Source of the DNA: Atopsyche davidsoni
Lineage: Eukaryota > Arthropoda > Insecta > Trichoptera > Hydrobiosidae
DNA: 64,000 bases
NCBI GenBank assembly: GCA_022113835.1
Contig: JAILWY010000023.1
Location: 7,440,001-7,504,000 of the forward strand
Reading direction: 5' to 3'
The position numbers and the translations under genes are program-made. The notes under the pieces are model-generated. The model was not told the DNA's origin and did not search any database. It worked only from the letters and a program-made list of their open reading frames with translations. Positions 14,101 to 26,800 of the stretch are shown here, piece by piece. Every line of letters starts with the position of its first letter. The stretch's first letter is position 1.

Positions 14101-16140
14101 AAAGTTTACACCACTGTCACAAAAAGCGGATCGGCTGCGAATTGCGGTCATATGCTCGTATTTAGTCCAAATGTTTACTAACATCAATAAATCTGTGAAA
14201 TTTTAGTCTGCCGTATGTGAAAGTAAGTAGTAGATGTTATTATTTATACTGATTAGTTTTACCATGAATTTTTTTTTTAAATTATGTTGGTAGATTATTA
14301 TTTGTAAATACAGACACATTGATACAGTATAGTATTTCTTAAGGTATCGATGGCTACCTACGCTTCGTGAGCTCGCCTTGAAATATTATCGATACCGACA
14401 GATTTACGAGTATATAAATTATATACCTACTTTTGCCGACCTCTTGCGAAGTCACACACATCCGTAAATACAAAAATAGGTTAGTTAACATCGCCGGATG
14501 AAACTTATAATGCGATAATAATCAATCTATATCGGCCGGGAGAAGATCAAACCGGGAAAGGATATCGCCGTGGGGCAGCAAGAGTACACGTGCAGAGCGG
14601 AAGTATCGAGTATCTCGTCTCGAATTTCAAGGAGTCGTGAAAAACTGTACCCTCGAGTACTCGCACAATACGCAAATCGATATGGCAAATGTGAACATCT
14701 ACAAAGATGTGTTTTAAAAATATTATTGCTATGTTCACTTGCAAAATTTGCAGATTCAATTATCAAAGAGCAGATAAATAAAAATGTATAAATAAACATA
14801 TATATCTGGCAATCACCAAATATACTCTTGGCCATACAATGTTAACAGCGAGCATACACGACCATTTACAAGATTCGTTTAAATTTCACCGTAAACAATA
14901 ATTAGATTCGCTGTTAATTAGATCTAGACTGATAGACAGATAGAGCCGACGCCAAGCGTGCTTCCAATAAAGACGCGGTGGATTGAACTTCCAAAAAGAA
15001 ATTGCGTTTTCCTACACCCCTTCATTGTACAGCTCGGCTAACTCATGCCGACCATATATAATATGTATGTATAAGCTATAAAGGTCTCGGAGCTTAAAAG
15101 CGAACTAGGTCAATTTTTTACATATTTCCAAAACATCGATAAGCGCTAGTGTCCTATTTAACACTCGCGTAGATTGATTTATGTTTATTTAAAACAAAAT
15201 TGGACTTTTATAAAATCCTTGGAGTGAATGTATCTCTGCAAGGTCGCACTAATTTGAATCTCGGGGCGTCCGCGCGCGACTGCAGCTGCTGGACCTCGCG
15301 AGGGAACGCGAAACGGCATTCTCAAGAGTCACCGTGGAAACGAAGTCCCACGTCATGTACGCATTCCTGAAGTTCTCGACCTGCACTTTCTGCACAAGGC
15401 ATTAGACACACACCAGAAGCAACGCAGTTGCCCGTCAACAAGTATGCTTTAGTAAAAGAGAATTTGCAATTGTCTTTTATGTAAGTATTTTATTAATTCA
15501 GTTCAAATTTATTAAAAATAGCTTGCATATTCCCGTTTATATTTTTTCACGTCTGATTTTAAAAACACGAAACTGCGTATATACCGATTTATTTTTTGTG
15601 TTGTCAATAAGGCGGTCCACACGCGAGACAGTTGTAGCAAATGTAGCACAATCGCTTAACATTTTTTTTACAATTTAAAAAAATAACGCTGCGGTAATCT
15701 CTTCTAGGGCCCGCATATTTAAAGCCGCGAGACGGAGCAACTTGTGCAAAAACTGCCTGACAATATTGCTTGCGACAAAAGAAAACTAATTCACCCGTTC
15801 ACACCCGTCCGAAAGTGGATAAATATTTCCTCAGATACAACAGGTCGTCCGATTGCATACCAATATAGCATCGAGACCGAATTAACACGTACATTATACT
15901 CTGTCAAGTGATCGCGTCCAAAAAAAATTCTACCAGTCCACATGCACTCGCGGCGTGTTTCGAGTGCGAGCTCTCGTATATACGCTCCCCCATCCCGGAA
16001 CGTCTCAAAATAGATCCTCTCGAGTCTTTTGCGAACTCATTCATTCATGCAGTCCACCGAGCGGCGGTCATCGGTCGCGAGTCGCCGTTCCGCGCTGAGT
16101 CCCACTTTCGTCTTCAACGCGGCCGAGCGAGGGGCCCGCC

Positions 16141-16230
16141 GGAGCCCCGGAGTCTCGGAGCCCCGGAGCCTCGGAGCCCCGGAGTCTCGCAGCCCCGGAG
16201 TCTCGGAGCCCCGGAGCCCCGGAGCCTCGG
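16141..16230. repeat. Octamer array with 16-bp higher-order period
   Basis: Units GGAGCCCC and GGAGTCTC (or GGAGCCTC) alternate for about 90 bases, making a 16-base period with a few variants such as GCAGCCCC. All units fit GGAG-N-C-Y-C. Open frames on both strands in this region follow the array and are not evidence for a protein. Confidence 0.9.
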
Positions 16231-17359
16231 CTGTGAGCATCCACAGCGCAGCACGCGCGGCCTTAACATTGGCGGAATGTGCCGAATGCCGTTCCTACCT
16301 ACCACAGCCATACCCGAACTTGAACATTAAAAATTATTTAAATGAATTTCAGGCGTAGGAGGATACTGTTACTATTTAAATCACTCACACCTTTGGGTGT
16401 ATTGTATATACTATAGTTACAGAAATAGCACGAAGCGCGTGTATCGAGTATCAGATGGAGAGATAATTATCAGCCGCTATTTTATAAAGTAAAAAAACGA
16501 GATTTGAAAAAACCATTAAATTTACCTACCGATGATCTAGTAATACAGAGTAATTTTTTTAAAATTTGTTTTGCGATAAAACAAGATAAACACAAATAAC
16601 CAAGTACATACGGTTTTGATGAAGATGATGAGATTCACATCTGAAGAAATTATCACTTCATTGCTTACCCAGATATTATGGTCTGTTGTTTGTCGGAGTC
16701 GCGTCTGAATTTCCACGAAGCCTCTGACACGGCCCGTCGTTATATTTGTCAACAATCACGTTATCAGTCTCGCGGCCTGTCCCGCGCCCCGCGCCCCCCG
16801 CCCCGCCCCGCCCCGCCCTCTCTACCCCGCACGACCATCCCTTACGCATCTGTCCATCAGACTCCCTGAAAAGTTAGATGCGGCAGGGGCATTCAAATGT
16901 TTTCTATATTTTAAAACACATAGACCGTAACTAATTATAGAAAGCATGGAACTGAACAAAATATACATATATTGGTAAATAAATACCCATTAGAAAATTA
17001 CACAATATTAAATTCCTAAAATTAATAGTGTTTTTGTTTATTTATTTATTAATCCAATGTCAATGGCTTCGACATGCGAAGATTTAAAACTTTTCGCAGA
17101 TTTTATTTACAAGGCAAGATATGATGGATTGCCATATATATATTTTTAAATTACAATACAGGGGATGTAACTAAAAAAAACGGGAAAACTTGACAATTTG
17201 GGTGTACACAGTTTTAAAATCAATAATCAAGGCATTTAACAATACAAGAACATTGACGTTCTCAACAAAACGTGAATAATAAAAATAGATCACCCAAAAT
17301 TTTTTCAACAACGTAGCGGTCCATAATTTTGATTCATAAAAATGCATTACGAGCACGAG

Positions 17360-19130
17360 TGCAAGACGTTTTTTTCTCCGAGCCGTCGCGCACCGCGAAG
17401 CGCCGAAACACCGAGTCCTCCCTCCGGGGCGGTCCTCGTCTCGCGCGCCGCGGAATCTCTTCTGCGCGCAGAACACGCATTTCCTGTTTGCACGGCGGTC
17501 CCCATCGACATTCATTTGGACACAATTTCTAATGTAACGTTCAAGTGTTTTGGAGATCGCCCGAGAAGGCTGCGCGGGAGGATGACCGCAGATCGCGCGA
17601 CTGCGACCGCGAGGAGAACTTTTCCATTACGCTAAACAAATAGCCGCCTTCCCGCTGGTACAATTTTCTCGTAAACATTACCGCTCGTGGAGGCTGTTAT
17701 CACGAAAATATTGATATAAAGATAACAGATCTCTTGATAATATGAAAATGTTACGATATATGTGCATGCTCAAAATTAACGGCCGTTTCACGCGTACTAT
17801 TGGAACCAGACCTCTCGCGATCAAATCTTCACGTATTGTCATCGTTACCAGCGTATTATTTCTGATGCAGTCGCTTCCCGTTTCTCTCGACTGTAATGTT
17901 TTATTCTTCCTCGCGTTGTTTCTTCGTCACTAGATTGGCAAGCGTCGTTTCCTTTGCTGACTCCAATTTCTCTAACATTGTACCCGCATCGGGATCGGTG
18001 GCGGGATCGGAAACTGCTATAAATTATTTCAAAAAAAATTTACGTAGTTTTTGTAAATCAATACAATTCTCATGGAAAATCTACGCCATCCCAAAACGAC
18101 CGGGGACGGAAGGGCGCGCGGGAATAATCCGTCAACCCCTCGGTCGGGTGGACGGATACGCACAACGATCGATTCAAAATCGGTTTGCTTATATTTCGGT
18201 GCAGTCCCTGGTTTTAAAAAATAGCACCGGTGACCGGCAAGCGAAGTCTCTGCTGCTCCTGACGAGTTGCGATTGTATGAAATATGCAAAATACCTAAAT
18301 ACTGCTGATATCAAAGTCGGGAAGTCACCGAGAGCGCTGCAGAATTTTTCAGCGAAGCACGCAAATCGAGGGATACCTGTATTATATTTATACAAATGAT
18401 ATTACAGTCGACCGGTAGGGAAGGTGGCCGATCTAAAAGTGTCTCCGGCCGCTGCCCGGCGACGCGGGGCCTACCCGGAGAGCTCCCGGCCGAGGCGATC
18501 GTGGCGTGGCGCCGACCGCCGACCGCTCCTCCGACCCTAGGCACCTCTCTTGCACATTTTCACTCTTCGAAGTTGAATCACCGAGTATCAAAAATAATGC
18601 GGGACAATTGAGAATTTTCGCGAACCGAATGAGTTTAATTTTTGTAGATCGAGTGTTTGACGAAATTTTGAACTAGACCGGCTTCGCCCGATCGACTTCG
18701 CGACGAAAATTATTTTGAAGCCTCACAAGGCTCGCGAACGAGGATTTAGCGGAAATCGCATCGTGCGGTAGCGGAATTCGGACCGAACGAAATATTAGCA
18801 CCGGCACTGCGGTGACCGCGGCCGCCCGGAATGCGCCCCGAGAGCGGCAGAGGAGACGAGGAGGAGCGCGTCGAGCCGCCCGGAAGTCGAGACGTCAAAC
18901 TGACATTGCCGGACGAAAGCGAAAGCTGCGACTATTAGCGGGCGCCGGCAGGACGGAAGGCGGGGGCGGCCCCATGGAGATACTGCGGGGCGGGCGAGGC
19001 GGGCGACCGTCCCGGATCGCAAGCGCGTCGCCCGTGATGTAGGTCGCGAGGACCCCCGACGAGAATAACCGGACGTTCACGGCTGACGAGCGAGACGCTC
19101 CCGAAGGAAGGTCGCCGCGCCGAGCCGTTC
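17360..19130. other. Extended GC-rich, CpG-rich region
   Basis: The longest GC-rich stretch of the left half. It contains fairly long open frames on both strands (a plus frame at 17896-18399 and a minus frame at 18895-19461), but neither has recognisable domains and both are Arg/Pro/Ser-rich as expected from GC-rich DNA read in any frame. It could be a promoter and 5' untranslated region; I see no feature that decides this. Confidence 0.4.
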
Positions 19131-20570
19131 GGCCCGTCGATGATAATATTGACACATTGCCGAAACAAAAACATCTAATGAATCGCAATACTGAATACAA
19201 CAAAACTACGCGTGTCGTTCGATATATATTTTTAAGGCGGATTAGACCGATACCAGGGGGCTCGGCGTTCGGAAAACTGTACAGACTCGCGAAGGGTAGC
19301 TCGAAAGGACCGACGATTGTAAAGCTGGAACATGTGCGCAGACATGTGGAGATGCAGAGAAAAGTAATCGAACGATTAACCTGAAACGTGCGACCTATAG
19401 ACATCGGCGATGAAGTCGACCGAAAAAGGGTCAACACAAAATCAAGCATAAAATCACTCAAGGCTTTGGAGATGTCAGTTCACATATATATATTTTTATT
19501 TTTTCAAAATCTTTCAGTCGCTTCTACCTTTATTGGAAATCGTCTAGGTATTGTATAATTATTAATTAATTAATCATGAAAATACCTATACAAAGTATAC
19601 CCAGACAATCTGAAACTATGTTTTCATAACTAAACAATCGTATAAATAAAAAATATATAATTACAAAGCGGGAAAATAAATCTAAATATTAAAGCGAGAA
19701 TACTGATCTATAATTATTGATGCCGACACTTCCCCAATATTGATTTTGTTTGATGTAAGCACTACTTATATATATTACAAGTATACTCGTATGAACAATG
19801 TGCTAATTCATAATAGTACATGTTACGTTTGTTTTTGCTATGTCCATCTAAACCTTCCAAACAACGAGATCAATACAGACATATTATTTAAAAAACGGGT
19901 TTTTTTTAATATTCATAAACATTATTTATAGATGATGAACATTTGCAAAAATAATCGTCTTCTAATGGCAGCAATAAGTTTAATACGGCTTTATTCATCA
20001 ACAAAAATAACAATGAATTTTTGGATTATTTTAATATAAGTACATTGTAAAATGGTTTTCGCTATTTGGTATTTTTTATTAAACGAATAACAATATTAAT
20101 AAATACTAAGTTTTTTATGAAATTTAAAATAAATAAAGTATCTTAGAGTATACTTAATTCCACATTCTTACATCCTGATAACCGTAAGTCAACCTAAAAA
20201 TCTGCATATTAGGACAGCGATGATACTATAATAACTATTTTATTGTAAACCAAATAGTAGGTTAAAATAAATAAAACAAATGAAATGAAAAATTCATTTG
20301 TAGCAAGACCAATAATGTGTATATTTATTATTATCGTCGGTGGAAGAATAGAAAAATGACAGCTGACACCCATTCTCGCGCACTTGCTACGTGATACGTA
20401 GAAAAGATCAAGGATCGGTGTAGCAGTGAGTCTGTTTTCAAGTACACGTATTAAATAATATCGCCTCGAATGAGACATTAATACATAAAATAATAACAAT
20501 AATCGTAGAAATAAAAAAAACAATATTGAAACGAAGCCATTTTTAATGGCAACTTATTTCAATTACTTAC

Positions 20571-20638
20571 GGTATATTCCAAATGTAATACACTAGAATC
20601 AGGAGAAAACGGCTTTTCAACTTCACTTGCACATTCAG
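20571..20638 (-). other. Candidate isolated exon
   Basis: On the minus strand a good acceptor (TTCTTCCCAG) is followed by 68 bases open in one frame (reading ..ECASEVEKPFSPDSSVLHLEYT) and then a consensus donor GTAAGT. The peptide was not recognised. No partner exon of matching phase was found on either side, so this may be chance. If real, it would belong to a minus-strand gene whose other exons lie in the gene-poor left part. Confidence 0.2.
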
Positions 20639-21870
20639 CTGGGAAGAATTTGTTTATACAATAAATCACTTTGAATTGTTTATAATTTCATTCACAGGGA
20701 CAACATAATTTCCTGACGGAAAGAACGACACGGCGCCCGCACTACAAGTGAACTCATACACACACACATGCTCGCTACGGCTGCCACAAGATCTACGCTC
20801 ACGGACACGGCTATATTAGAGCAAGCGGGATTCTCTCTCTTTCACACTATCTGTCATGATTTTTAAAAAACATTGCCATACTGCTAACCAATGAGTACCA
20901 TAAATATAAAGGTACATGTCCACAAATAAAAGTATCGGTCTTCGTGTAGCTAGTACTTATATTAAAGTTTAGTGTAAAATACGTTAATCAAAATTCTTAT
21001 GAAAAAAATTAATAACTACTAGGCAACAAGGTTATTAAAATATTTAATATTGATTATTTAAAGTGCACTTCGAATTCAAGCCACTCCTTTATTAAATTGA
21101 TGTAAATAAAATAAACACAATGACATTCCAACAGTTATGGATTTAACTATCAGTAAAAAAAATGATCAGTCAAATACGATGATAGTTGATATTTTTTGAC
21201 GGATAAATTTTATAAAAAAAAACCATTGAATATATATATCATGACATATTTGAATATTTTTTAATTGGACAAAATTTACATTCAGTTTCAAAAATGAAGA
21301 CTTGTGCTAGGCTATTGAGCTTTTTTAGCGTTTACTTCACCATGGGTATTTGACTTTGTATGAAAAAAAAAATGTATTTTCTGAGAATTGTTAAGACAAT
21401 TATAATCAGAGATATTAGAATCGGTCTTACATAATATCATTAACATTAATGCTACAATATTGTAATTAAGGTATGTCTGAAACTCAGCTTTCTAGTTAGT
21501 CAAATTCATTCGCATAGAGGATGAAATCAAAGCAAATTAGCAATGTTTTTTTTGTCATTTTAAATAGCAAAGCATAATATTGGGTTTTTGAAATATTTTA
21601 TTCAAAAATGCTCTTAGATTAACAAATTTCCATTTATAGGTTGAACTATTTAACTTTGTTGAATTTCGTATTATATTGTTTATCGCTTTATATTGCTTTA
21701 CAATATTATAAGTATCTAGTATATAATATATGTATTTAAAATAATATCACTCTTCTAATAGTTTACGTAGGTTTAAAGTGTCCAAAAAGAGTGGAATTAA
21801 GATTTTTTTTGTTATGACTAGAATTGTACCGGAATACACTTTATCTTATTTCTTTTATAAATATAGATGT

Positions 21871-22487
21871 ACTAGCGGATACCCGGCGTGTGCTACTTCG
21901 CTGTTTTCATGCTGTTGAGGAGTTTCAGCAGCTCTTGGTGTAGTAGCTCTGATTCGAACTTGTTCTGGACGTGCTTCATGTTTTTATGGTGTTTCTACTG
22001 CTCTTGACTGTCGCTCTCTCAACCTTTTTGACTCCAAATGCATTTCATGTTGTCCGGCAGTTTCGGCTGCTCTTTCGCCTCTTTTTGTTTCGCATCTGCT
22101 GTATTTCTACCAATTACAGCTCTTTTCGGTATCATTTTTTGATAACCACAAATGATAAAACTCCCTGTTGTGAATGACAGATAGTGATTTTAAAAGTCCG
22201 TACTAAGCACAATCTTCACAATGTTCTTTTTTCAAATTTTTTGGGAGGAACGATGTCGACTTTACAGATGTTGAAAAGTTTTGTATGGAAAATGTCGAAA
22301 ATTGACATAATTAATATACCGAATTTATTAATTAATATACCGAATTTATTTAATGCATTGTTTTAATAGTCTCAAATATTCTTCGTATTATTGTCTTTCG
22401 AATGAAACCGGTATGGGGCACATCGGTTGGATGGTTTCAAAGCCTATGACGGACACAGAAACATCTTTTGTGTTTTATATATATAGA
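21871..22487 (+). repeat. Unidentified interspersed repeat, mariner adjoining its 3' end
   Basis: It starts at ACTAGCGGATACCCGGCGTG, an opening of the type common in dispersed repeats of insect genomes, and ends in an AT-rich tail (TTTTATATATATAGA) directly abutting the mariner. No coding domain is visible. The family assignment (non-LTR, Helitron or SINE-like) is open; the limits are inferred from the head and tail only. A short direct duplication occurs near 22311-22350. Confidence 0.4.
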
Positions 22488-23289
22488 TTAGGTGTACAAT
22501 TAGGTTTTAAAGGATTTTCAAGATATGACGTTACTAGTATTAAATCGAAACGGTTGTTGCAACTAACTTCATTTTATAACCCCATCATTAGGCTTTCTTT
22601 TTCATTATGTGTCATTTCACTGAAGTGGAAACAACTTAGTTTTTGTGTGCTCCGAATATGTCAACTTTTGTGCCAACAAAACATAATTTGCGGGAAAGCT
22701 TACTTTCCTGCTTTCATTTGAAGAAAAGTGCAGCTGAAGGCCATCGAATGCTGCAAGAAGCTTACGGGGAACATGCTTTATCGATTTCCATGTGTAAATT
22801 TTGGTATAACGTTTTAGAAGTGGTGATTTTAATACCAATGAATGAATGGTCCAAAAGGTAGGATATTGGGTACCGTATGAATTGAAGACAAGAGACATCG
22901 AACCCTGTTTTTTAACTTGTGAACAGCTGCTCCAATGGCAAAAAAGAAAGGGTTTTTTGCATCGTATTGTGACTGGTGACGAACAATGGGTTCAATACGA
23001 TAAACCCAAGTGCAAAACATCATGGGGAATGCCTGGCCATACGCCAAAATCGATGCCAAAGCCGAATATTCACGGTGGAAAGGTCATGCTCTGTATTTGG
23101 TGAGACAAATTGGGCGTGGTGTACTATGACCTGCTACCACCAAGTGAAACCATCACAGGGTAACTTTATCAAACTCTATTGATGCGTTTGAGCCGAACAC
23201 TGCGGAAAAAAAAGCCACAATACGAGAGGCACGACAAGGTAATTTTGCAACATGACAACGCTCGGTCACATGTTGCGCAGCCATATCTT

Positions 23290-23328
<39 letters not shown>

Positions 23329-23613
23329 AGCCCAGACATTGCTCCTTATGACTACCATTTGTTTTCGTCAATGACGCAGGCTCTTAAGGGTCAGTACTTT
23401 CGCTCTTTTGAAGAAGTCCAAAATTGGATCAATTCATGGATTGCATCAAAAGACACATCATTTTTTCGAGATGGTATCCGAAAATTGCCAGAAAGATGGG
23501 AAGAAGTAGTGGCTAGCGATGGACAATACTTTGAAAAATGAACTTTTAACAATTTTTTCACAATAAATCGTCAAGCTTGGAAAAAAATCCCTGAAACTTA
23601 TTTGTACAGCTAA
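22488..23613 (+). mobile_element. mariner element, decayed
   Basis: Imperfect inverted ends of about 30 bases: left TTAGGTGTACAATTAGGTTT, right (complement) TTAGCTGTACAAATAAGTTT. A TA follows the right end; the left flank is GA, so one target TA seems mutated. The interior encodes a frameshifted mariner transposase on the plus strand. The length is slightly below the usual 1.3 kb, in line with small deletions. Confidence 0.88.
22643..23541 (+). pseudogene. mariner transposase, frameshifted
   Basis: Pieces in different frames follow the order of a mariner transposase. An N-terminal helix-turn-helix part is at 22643-22830. A middle part at 22861-23103 contains VTGDEQWVQYD with the first catalytic Asp. 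A C-terminal part at 23179-23541 contains LQHDNARSHV, YSPDIAPYDYHLF and the ending ERWEEVVASDGQYFE. Several frameshifts break it. Only 31 residues separate the second and third catalytic Asp, against the 34 usual for mariner, showing an internal loss of about three codons just after NARSHVAQ. It cannot be active. Confidence 0.9.
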
Positions 23614-23876
23614 TATAAGACCGGTTGTGATTATTAATGTATTTCTCATAAAAAAAAACTCAAAATATAACTATTTAAAGCAGACAACATTTTATACCGA
23701 CAGATGACCCACATTAGACTGAAATTACTAAAAATGTTGCATTTAATATTTTTATTATAATAGATTTACAAAATTACGTTATTTGAAAAGAAAACCATTT
23801 ATGGTACTTAGAACTTAAGAAAAAATACCAGTATTATAACTGCATAAAATTTATTTATTTTTTAAGCTAAGTTTAT

Positions 23877-26800
23877 TTACTTTTCTATGTCTACATTTAT
23901 TTCAATCAAACCACTACTCAGATTGCATTTGACATTGTATTTTAAAAATTCATTCAGATGTGACATCAAATTTGTACCCTAAAAATAAAAAAGTATTATA
24001 CTAAGTATTTATTATATTTAAAATATATTATACTAACCTAAAGAAAATAAAATTTAATATTGCATTTTAGAAAATAAACCAATATTATACTCACAATTAA
24101 TTTGACACCCTGTCTAGTGCAGGGATCCCACGAAACTTTTTCATTTACAACCACGGGCTGCAACGGACCTGAACTTATTTTGTGTTTTACTTCGGCATTT
24201 AAGTCCCACACCAGCCAAAAGACAAAACCATTATATTCAGCCTCTCTATAAACAAACAACAAAATTATTAAATACAATAAAAATAAATATCCACATACAC
24301 GAAAAAGGGCAGATTGTACATTAATATAATAGTATGATTTGGAACATTTATTCCGCTGTTAAGAATGGAAAATGCCATTGAAATCGCCAACTCACAATTG
24401 GTATATAGTGAGACTCGAGACCAGTCTTGAGGCTAGTCGTTTCCAGAAGCCTACAACCCTCATGGCATACTTGAATGGTTCTTATACACAATTGTATTTC
24501 TAATGCTACTGTAGGGGTTAGTACCTACATCGGACCAAGTGTCATACAGTCATCTGGATTGTGTCAATCACACCTGATAAATAATTCTGGAGATGCTCCT
24601 TATTTTTTACGTTATTCACGGAGGCGTCGGGACCCTATGTAAGTGGCTTCACCGCGCCTCTCGAGAAAGACCTCGCGGCATCGAAGCAATAACCACGTAT
24701 ATTTCTATCCAATGTAGTTATTATAAATAAATTACGAATACGCAAATTATTTCGCCAGCCTTCTGATTTCAAACCATACATCAATCCTACATCTCACCAA
24801 CATCATAAAATCAGCAAATTGGTGACAACAATTACAGTCTGCTCTAAGCAACCAGCTTTGATAAGCGGCTGCAAGTGCAGTATTTGATACTTTTTCAAAG
24901 AATGAGGCTACCAGGTTCCACAATTAACTATGATTATTAAAAATAAGCTTCACGGATTTAAGTCGTGTCCAGTTGAGATTGCTAGAGCAATAAACAAAAA
25001 AACCATTAAATGTTTTTTGATTTCATTCTATGGATTTTATACAACAATGACTTGTCTCTAATACGATTAAAAATTAATATCCAATAATGATGAATTCATA
25101 AAAGTCAATCAATGAAATTGGCAATTTATATCCTAGAGTGAAATTAGTACATCATTAACTTACACCTCGCAAGGTACAGCTCCTTGTGATGTTTTTTTTA
25201 AATCAGATTCATTATTTAGGTTTAATTCCAATATTTTAATTGGTTTCGATCTGCTGATACAGGGATACTCCCATAAGGGTTGCGGTTCTATTTCATCATC
25301 ACTGCGAGATCTGGAGTTCTGTTTTGATAAAATATAAAATTAGTTTTATTTGATATTGTAAAAAATCTGTAGTGGATTTTAATTTAAATATAGACATACC
25401 TCTATTAGATTGTCAAATGTACGTAAATCAATTTTCTCACAAAAATTTAATGGAGCCTTAATTTTGTGCAAATCTAAAAACTCCACAGCCATTGTCCATA
25501 AACTGCATCCAGATGGTATTACTTTAAAGTCTTCTTTTAAGCTCTGCTGAATTTTTCCTATAATGTGACCCAAGCGTAAGTTGTCCCAGGGCAATATAGC
25601 TGAACTAAAATTTGGATCTCCAAATATCAGTGAAATTTCATTATTTGAATGAGAGTTTAATAGTGTTTCTATATCTGGAAAGATTTCAATAGAACTTGAT
25701 AAATTGTTATAAGATATATAGCTGTTCAGTATTCTATTTGAAATTATACCAGGCTCAATATAAATAACTTTCTTTGCTCCCATTTTAGCAGCCGCTAAAC
25801 CCATCAATGAAGCTCCATTGAGACAGAGACATATTGTATCTTTAGTTATATTATCTTCTAAAACTCTTAGAAATTTCTTGTTTCTTGTACTATCATTCAT
25901 ATAAGCAACATGGGTCCTGGAATATGTCATATGAACTCCACATTCACAAATCGGTCGTATGTAATCTCTATTCACTTCTTCAAATCCTTTGTTAATATTG
26001 AACCATAAGGAATATTCATCTTGAGATGCTGTAAGAGTGATTTCATCATCTTTTTGCACTGCAATTTCATTTGGAAAGTAGTAAACTGCTTGCATCCAAT
26101 GGTCCCTCCAAGGAATAGAGTTTTCAGGATGAACTTTGGAGGTATCAGCATCAGGATGTTGCCACCATGGAGCACAACTGAGCAGTATCTTATCTATTAT
26201 TACAAAAATGTATATATTTTTAATATAAATTGTTTTTCATAAGTAAATATTATCAAATAATCACAAATCGCCAGGCACATAAATAAATTTCAAAATCCAT
26301 CAAAGAAAAAATACTTTCTACCTTTTCTAGCAATTAAGTGTACTTTTAAAAAAACATAAATTAGAGAAGCTTTTAAGTCATTGGCTTTCAAAAATGTAAG
26401 TGATTTTTCACATGTTATTTTTATTGGTGACCGGTTTCACATTGGCATTATCAAACTGAGTAACGGGTCACCAATAAAAATTAACTTGTGGAAAAATCAC
26501 TCAAGTATTTTATTTTATTTAAAATATTAAAATGGGATTCCACCAATATATTGTCAAAAATATTGTCAATATATTGTCAATTGTCAAAAATATTGATTAT
26601 ATAAAAATATAAGTGTTAGTCATTTCATTGCACTTTTTATAAATGGTACATTATAGATATAATTAGTTAGATAAATTAAAATTATATGTGTCAAAACAAT
26701 AACTCATATTTTTATAAATTTGCATTAGGTTTAGTTCACCATTACTTTTTGCTATCAACTTCTGATCTGATTACATTCAAAAAATATTTTTGTATATAAT

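Larger units (their letters stand above)
5789..20570. other. Long region without supportable genes
   Basis: No open frame here resembles a known family, and no chain of exons with matching phases could be built. AT-rich DNA is broken by GC-rich, CpG-containing patches near 7330-7560, 8290-8470, 10320-10450, 13680-13760, 15250-15330, 16050-16260, 16770-16850 and 17360-19130. Two arrays of a related octamer and a G-rich tract lie within it. The patches could be promoters, enhancers or 5' non-coding exons of a gene outside the window; none carries a diagnostic signal. Confidence 0.55.

Noticed and set aside
17896..18399. 167-residue plus-strand open frame
   Set aside because: No recognisable motif, mixed composition changing with local GC content, and no neighbouring exon.
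18895..19461. 188-residue minus-strand open frame
   Set aside because: Arg/Ser/Pro-rich product of GC-rich DNA with no domain, overlapping other open frames on both strands; no splice or family support.
22311..22350. Tandem duplication of TTAATTAATATACCGAATTT
   Set aside because: Only two copies in AT-rich repeat DNA; too little to suggest a function.
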